Below are positions 57,731 through 64,000 of a stretch of 64,000 nt of DNA, piece by piece. The stretch is from Siphonodentalium dalli. Taxonomy: Eukaryota > Mollusca > Scaphopoda > Gadilida > Siphonodentaliidae. Position numbers and translations under genes: made by a program. The stretch is from contig CP136061.1 in assembly GCA_032622095.1 (NCBI GenBank), positions 213,370,373-213,434,372 of the forward strand. Reading direction: 5' to 3'. The notes beneath the pieces are model-generated. The model searched no databases, had not been told where the DNA came from, and saw nothing but the letters and a program-made list of their open reading frames with translations. Within the stretch, counting starts at the first letter, position 1; each line of letters begins with the position of its first letter.

Positions 57731-60700
57731 TCAAAATATTTGTTCGAAATTACATAAATATATCTCCAAATATATTATAATACTGAACTCTCTGGAATTC
57801 TATCAATTGGTGAACACATATTTCAGTAAATGTTGGTTAGAAGATCAAACATTCAATATACATATGAAGTCACAAACATAAAATGGCAACGTGATTCGCC
57901 ACAAAATTATACATTTTAAACACATGTGTTCAATATATGGATAATAAGGGTTTTGCAAAAGAATATGTTACTTTTATTAAGTAACATTTTAGTCACCCAA
58001 CGCATTGCAGAATACATGTATTACCAGAATTTTGACATATAAGCACTAAATGTGGTGGCAAAAACTTGGAATGCTGACATGGTAATCGATTTTCTTGTCA
58101 GTATTCAAGAAAAGGAAAATTTCATGTGGGTAATGTTTTTAGCAAGATTATACGTTGAATATGTCGAACCTACATGCGTTCAGTATGGTAAACATTAAGA
58201 GACTATAATGACTACCATTACCTGCACACCCAAGAAATGAGATCTGTTGTCCAGAATATAATATCACCATCATGTTTTTGCCATCAAAATGGTGGAACAT
58301 AATTTAGCTGTTGAATAACTTGATATGAAAGATTAAGTCATGCTAAGGACATAACTAGAGTGTGGATACAAGAGCGTTGAATATATACATATTCCTCACT
58401 AACAACATGAGGCCGTAATATATATCATACCTACACGTTTTGTGCTAATTCTGAGTACGCATCCATCAATTGAGAATGAGCTCAATGATAAAAAAGAAGT
58501 TCGCTCCCAGTGATTTTTAAGATCCCACAACTTTAAAGAAAGTGGTCATGTGAAAGGTCATGACAGTTATTGTGCTAAAATCATCCCCTGTAGGACATGA
58601 GCAGACATATACTGTGTCATATACATTCTAGCAGTGTGGTTATAGACTTGTGGTTGTTGTGTGATATACCATCTACTGGCCATCACTCTGGTCGCCGAAC
58701 ATGTGACTAGCATCGTGATATAGCATACCCTTTTGATTCACTAACTCCTCAGATATACCTTGTTTGTCAAATTAATTGGTTTTCTCTTGAAAAAAGGAAG
58801 TTTATTTTGAAAGAAATGTGCAAACAATGCTATAATAATATCTTTTCGCAGACAATAAGTCATTGCTTGTATAGAGTGTCAAAATGCTATAACACTGAAT
58901 CCTAAAGGAAGTCATTATTGTGGAATGTTAAGGCTGGGTCTCGGGCGTTTTCATCTCCGATTTGGTAGACAGTGTGTGAATTGGTCATCAGGGCCGGGGT
59001 GGCCAGCATACTAGTTATCTATGTATCAAGGAGCTGGATAAAATGTACAGGGACTGGATATTCACATCAGTGCCAGTTTCCAGTGATGACCAGGTTGCCT
59101 TATTCTGGAATCTTGTGATAATTGTGCACATCTCCCCTTATGATAAAATGCACCATACACCGCTTGGCCATGTACTCATCTGTGACCGGTCCGATAGCTT
59201 ACTCGCGGGTCTCAATGTTCTTCAGTTCTGTCATTTCAGGGCTTTGTATGGTATTACCAACTCTTTAAGTATGTAACTTTTCAAATTTTTATAATAAAGT
59301 CACCAAATTCTCTTTAGTATATTACGAAGAATAATAGTAAGGTTCAGCCACACATACATGTAAATTGTAACGTGTCACCATTGCCAACGACAGTAACCTG
59401 ACTCATGTGAACATTCATTTGAACGTTCATGATCAAGCCGTTTTGAAATTTTGTGTTAAATGTGTAGCATTACGAAACTAGTAGAAAAGTGGAATAATCC
59501 GTTCTTCTGATAAGAGCTACATGCGACATGGTCTGAATTGTATTGTCTTATGACAATGTAATATTAATGGGATGAAAATAATTAAAAGTTGGTGTATCAT
59601 CGTTGATACGTGCCGTGTGCTGGTGAAACGTAGCCTCCAATTCTGCTCATCTGGATCTTTTATTCATCCTCATAACGTATATGATATTGCCAAAATCGAA
59701 CGAATTCCAATTTTTAAGAAACTGATATTAGTTTGTTTTATTGGGGTTTATGGTGGTTTTAGCTGCTAGGCCATATGTACAGGTCGAGGAAAGGCTATGC
59801 AGAGGATATATTTCACTGAGAATAAATCACTGAACACAGGAAAGCAACTGACAAACTTTCCGTATTACATGTACATGAATCCCTGTGTGTGGATCACAAA
59901 TCCATGCTAATCGAGATTCGAATCAGTTTCACAATCACTAATTGGAATGGCTTATGTTTGTCTAATGCAACACAGACCTTACCAACTTTGTGCCCACATT
60001 TATATTAGATATAATTATGATTGCTGCAATGTTTCAATAAAACATCTAACCGGATATGCCAAACTATTCCCTCTCCCAAGTGATAATTGACATCTTGGCT
60101 CAATTTCAAGGTCACCAAAAACATTCCAACTCTCATATAAAGCCCCCCAAATATTATGTCTCCCCGGTGTGGAGTAATGAATAGTATGCCCTTTATCTCC
60201 CTTGTGCACATTCCAGGCAGCCGATAGTGAAAATTCATGTTGATGACATTGACCTTGACCTCAAGGTTATATGATGGGTTTGCCATTCTGGGTCTCGCTC
60301 CGAACTGAACCCCGATGGCCTACGCTATATGTGTGCCAGTTTTCTAACTTTTATCAAAATTTCACACCCATCAGCTTACAGTCCCTATTATTACTCCCGA
60401 ATCCAAATAAATAGTAATTGAGGGGCGCTTAATCGGAATATGCATCTTTGAGCACATAACGGTCTTATTTTAATAAGTGAAATAATCTCATATATGCATT
60501 ATATAACCTCAATATACGCTCTAGATTGGCATACAACGCGGTTTTTAGAACAGTCCAATATGGGACTAGTTCCATACGAAATAAGCCAATAATGGCAATT
60601 TTGGCATTATTTAATCTATTTTTTTCGTCGGCATGACTTACCAGATTCACACTCATTACAATATGTTGTCACTGCGACATCCAACATAATAAAGGGTATA

Positions 60701-60949
60701 AGCTCACTATGGGATTATTTCAGAATCGATTAAGGCCAATATGAACTTATGTGCATATTTAGGTCCAATATGAACCAATTTGTACGAGGATATGTTGACA
60801 ATACTTGTAAGTTTTGTTTTATAATCACATTCAATCGATGCACCAAAAACCAACAGCCGCACTGGAGAAAAAATAAATGTCAATAAGGCTAACTCTGGTT
60901 ATTCGTTCGTTTGTCCACATGATGCGCAACTAGCTAACTACACGTAACT
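57731..60949. other. Long stretch without recognised genes
   Basis: A minus-strand donor-like TCTG/GTAAGT at about 60645 follows a short Cys-containing frame (TYCNECESG). It is phase 1 but too little to call. AATATGAACC/CTTA words at 60430-60780 resemble 36.5-36.7 kb. Confidence 0.35.
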
Positions 60950-61530
60950 CGTGTCACAGTTTTGCACATTTTGATCTTTTTAAAATTTTTATTTAACAAA
61001 AAAATTATTGAACAAAAAGTTAATTAATTAATTGTTTTTCTCTCTTATATTAAACTACTTGCTCTATAATTGTTCATAAATATTGAATCTAATGACTGTA
61101 AGATATACTGGTATATAAATATATAAAATGTGATCGAACATATGCACCACACACGGATTCTCAGATACATACATCTGACATTTCGCAAACGATAAAGGGC
61201 GCTTATGTTTCCTTTATATATTAACACTAGCCGAAACAAGTTCCCTTCGGGAGCATAGGCATAGGGCCACAAGCCTCTCGGTGCGCGATTTGGCACACGT
61301 TGATCTTTTTTATTTAAAAAACATTTAAATTGTTTTTATTTATTTTATTTTAAGATTGAACTACTTGCTCAATTTAACAACAAGAAAATTAAAAAATCGT
61401 TTTAAATAAAAATTTAGCGAGAAAAAAATAGCATCGTTATAACATTCACCGGGGTATCCCGAGCCACCACACAAAATATCGTTGAAATTGGTTCAGATGT
61501 CTGGGGTCATATCGTAATTGTAAGCTTCAT
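60950..61530 (+). repeat. AT-rich repeat, related to 9.9-10.2 kb
   Basis: TTTTGATCTTTTTAAAATTT at 60968 and its relative at 61301 precede TTAAATTG/TTTTTATTTA runs. GGGGTATCCCGAGCCACCAC at 61452 matches GGGTACCCCGAGTCACCACA at 10160. It probably contains two pieces of the same element. Confidence 0.6.
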
Positions 61531-62009
61531 AGTCTATATTATATCTCTCTCACCTTTACGACGACAGAAGTACTTATATGTTGTACATGTATGGACGCCA
61601 TAACATACAGTCAACACATAAGATCGTCTATTTGTTGTGTTCGTAACATTCGCGGCGCAAGTTGGTGCTTCGTGGCGATTCGCGGCGAAAAAGTAGCGAC
61701 GCTCAATAGATACTAAAGCTAGGCACACATACCTGCGTATTATCGTATGCGTTTATACGTATGCGTAAAACGTATGAGAATTTACGCACGAAAACGATAA
61801 TCAGGCAAGTATACGTGTCGCTAGCTTAATAATGCCGGTGTTTTTGGTCAGTTTGGATATATTAATTGTAAAAAAAAACTACGTTAGATTGCTCGTGGCG
61901 AGGCAGAAGAGGTATGCCAAATGTTACGTCATACATTGGAATTTCTTGATTATTCGGATACGAAAATCGTATCCGAATGACGAATACTACCAAAATTTAA
62001 TCATACAAA
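61531..62009. other. Spacer
   Basis: CGTATGCGTTTATACGTATG at 61745 is an AT/CG palindromic patch. Nothing coding recognised. Confidence 0.4.
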
Positions 62010-62900
62010 GAGTACAATCCAAGACAGCCACTGGCAGCCATGTTTAAAAAAAATATAATTCAGAACAAATAGTAAGCAGCCATCCAGAGATCAGTCACCT
62101 CAAGGATCCATATGAAGTTTGTGTTGATCGGACGAGAGATGTGCTCTTGGGGTCTGCTAAAGATTTAGTGATGCAAATAGTACAATCCAAGATGGCTGCA
62201 ATAATTGCGGGCTACATGGTGTGCCGATGGATTCAAATTTGAAATCCAAGATGGCTTCTGGCGGCCATGTTTTTTAACGAATTTTGGAAAAAGGGAGATT
62301 CCCATCTAGAGGTCACCCCGAAAATCCACATGTGACAGATGTGAAATGTAGGGTGGACTAAAGTATTTAGTCATACAAAGAGTAAAATCCAAGAATGGCC
62401 GCTGGCAGTCATATTTTTTAACGAATTTCGGGAAAAAGGGAGGTCCCATCTAGAAGTCATTACGAGGATCCATATGAAGTTTGGTGATGATTGGATGAGG
62501 AATGTAATCTGTAGAGTGTGCTAAAGGTTTTAGTGATGCAAAGATTAAACTCCAAGATGGCTGCCGTCGGCCATGTTTTTCATCGATAATCGTTAAAATT
62601 TGCTAGCTCCCAGCTAGAAGTGATCCTAAATGTCCCTGTAAAGTTTTAAAACAATTCTCCAATAAACGCAGGCTGCAAGTGTTCTGATAGGTTCACATTT
62701 GAAATCCAAGATGGCTGCTGGCGGCCGTTTGTTTAACGAATTTCGGGGAGGCTCCCATCTAGAGGTCACCCTTAAGGGAGGCTCCCATCTAGATTTCACC
62801 CCGAAGATCCATATGCAGTTTGGTAACGATCAGATGAGAGATGCTACCTGTAGGGTGTGCTAACAGAAATTGTTGATGGACAGGCGGACGACGAACGGAC
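62010..62900 (+). repeat. Tandem block around CCAAGATGGCTGC with GGACGAC tail
   Basis: Six variants of TCCAAGATGGC(T)GCTGGCGGCCATG occur at about 62023, 62190, 62251, 62388, 62551 and 62707. The main period is near 160 bp, with AGGTCACCCCGAAGATCCAT and AGATGAGAGATG between them. The block ends GGACAGGCGGACGACGAACG then GACGACTGACGCC, a tail type common on non-coding retroposon-like repeats of marine invertebrates. Confidence 0.8.
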
Positions 62901-63899
62901 GACTGACGCCAACCTATGGCAATACCTCAAACAAAGTTCAGCTAAAAATTCATTGACTGCAGTGTTTAATGTTATTAACCAAATATTTAAGGATGTTTCC
63001 ATGGAAACTAGTTTCTTCTCATACGTGATGTTTTGTCCGATTTCCTCCACTATTGCTTCCCAATCTCGGCAGTAATTATATGCAAAGTTACACAATTTCA
63101 CCATTCAGTCTAGTCTGTGAAGATTTCGCGAACTATTCGGATGATAGGATCGTCTGACTCGCATTCCGTAACAGGTTTGAAGAGAATCATGGAAATACCT
63201 GAAACCTCCAATTGTTAATATCAATTAATAGGCATTATATAAACTCTGACCTATAACAGTGCCTATTTTTGTATAAGAGGATATTTTGAAGAAATAGAAT
63301 GAGTAGAGTGTGTACGTATTGCTTGTGTAAGCCCGCATATCACCTGTTGACAAAATACTGATGTTGTTGCACTTGAGTCATCGGGTGGATCTATAGCAAC
63401 GGTTGTCAAGGAATTTTAAGCAAGGTAAAAATTCGTCACAATATAAACATTCTTGCTAATATGCCAGGATATATCATGTATGGGGAAAGACCGAGAATTA
63501 ACATAAAATCTTCGTATCACGAACAGTGTCATGTGTTTATTATGTTGCTTAAGTTATTATCATTAAACAGGATATTAATATTAGTATTTGCACAAAATGA
63601 GGCTATCAATTGAACTCTTTATCAGAGCGTTAACCCACCATTCCCCGGCCTATAGTCAAGTTGTTGGTATGCTCTCAAATGCAACATATAAATCAGAATT
63701 ACCGAGTATTGTTTTGTCTAGCCCAATTCTATTTTTTAAATACAAAATTGTACACAAATTCAACCACAAATGGCGATACACATTACATAAAAGCATTTTT
63801 TTTGGCTCAAATGGCGGCCATTTTGAATCTATCCATATACAAAAGGTACATGTTCTAAGAAGTATATGGTCTGATGCATATCCAATCCAAATAGATGCA
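62901..63899. other. Spacer
   Basis: A minus frame (63104-62844) reads NFAYNYCRDWEAIVEEIGQN with a GTATGA that could be a donor. Unsupported. Confidence 0.3.
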
Positions 63900-64000
63900 T
63901 AGCAAACAGTTTCCCATGAGGTTACTAGGCATTAGCATAATGGCTAGTTTTTTGGCAAAACACAGGTGTTTTCACCAAAATGGTTGCCATATGTTTCAAG
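63900..64000 (-). repeat. Dispersed repeat, copy 2, cut by the window edge
   Basis: Inverse of the 54.97-55.07 kb stretch: TGAGGTTACTAGGCATTAGC, AATGGCTAG and ACACAGGTGTTTTCACC. It continues beyond the window. Confidence 0.6.

Noticed and set aside
60630-60680. Short Cys frame before GTAAGT at 60.65 kb as an upstream exon of the lectin-like gene
   Set aside because: Only about ten codons between signals, 19 kb from the nearest supported exon. Likely chance.

Overview
The window looks like nuclear DNA of an animal, most likely a marine invertebrate; I cannot name the phylum. The reasons are: a spliced gene with GT-AG introns and phase-1 exons, C-type lectin and mucin-like extracellular modules, decayed non-LTR retrotransposon ends, and a dense load of small inverted-repeat DNA transposons in AT-rich DNA. 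There are no operons, no bacterial-type genes and no CRISPR array.

Gene content is very low. The only gene I can assemble with confidence is on the minus strand. It reads from a Cys-rich EGF-like exon (41649-41754), through a Thr/Ser-rich mucin-like exon (37192-38013), into a C-type lectin-like domain (CTLD) split between two exons (35955-36143 and 16824-17044). The two CTLD halves join in frame across an intron of about 18.9 kb. The 5' end, including any signal peptide, and one or more exons between the EGF-like and mucin exons are not resolved. The product is probably a secreted or cell-surface mucin-type lectin-like protein that ends with the CTLD.

The rest is a graveyard of repeats, often nested. 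0.6-9.7 kb: a MITE, a hAT element with an 8-bp TSD, a CCAACGTTGG-rich element, a foldback element with 21-bp satellite arms that hosts a TTAA MITE, and a TACACA-rich element. 10.9-14.4 kb: a TTAA family (family K) with TIR core GGCCTTGGCGG, a TTAA-CCC (piggyBac-type) MITE with 69-bp hairpins, and a 934-bp element with a 3-bp TSD. 15-23.7 kb: a non-LTR fragment, more TTAA MITEs, a duplicated block that keeps the empty site of one family K insertion, and a GCGCTTAAGCGC-rich element carrying another insertion. 24-29 kb: MITEs, a 104-bp tandem duplication and a second non-LTR fragment. 29.5-33.1, 42.4-44.3, 46.1-46.8 and 48.7-49.7 kb: a dispersed tandem repeat with a monomer near 147 bp. 47.4-48.7 kb: a TTTAAAC-rich inverted-repeat element. 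49.9-51.0 kb: a hAT element with a perfect 8-bp TSD and a fossil BED zinc finger. 52-64 kb: short tandem repeats, repeats with AGGTCA-like half sites, and a tandem repeat block ending in a GGACGACGAACGGACGAC-like tail.

I did not find a coherent new multi-gene system. The most informative observations are the paralogous empty site that proves TTAA target duplication for family K, the nested insertions that give relative ages, the hairpin module shared by two TTAA-CCC MITEs, the nucleosome-length satellite, and the mucin-CTLD gene with its expanded intron.
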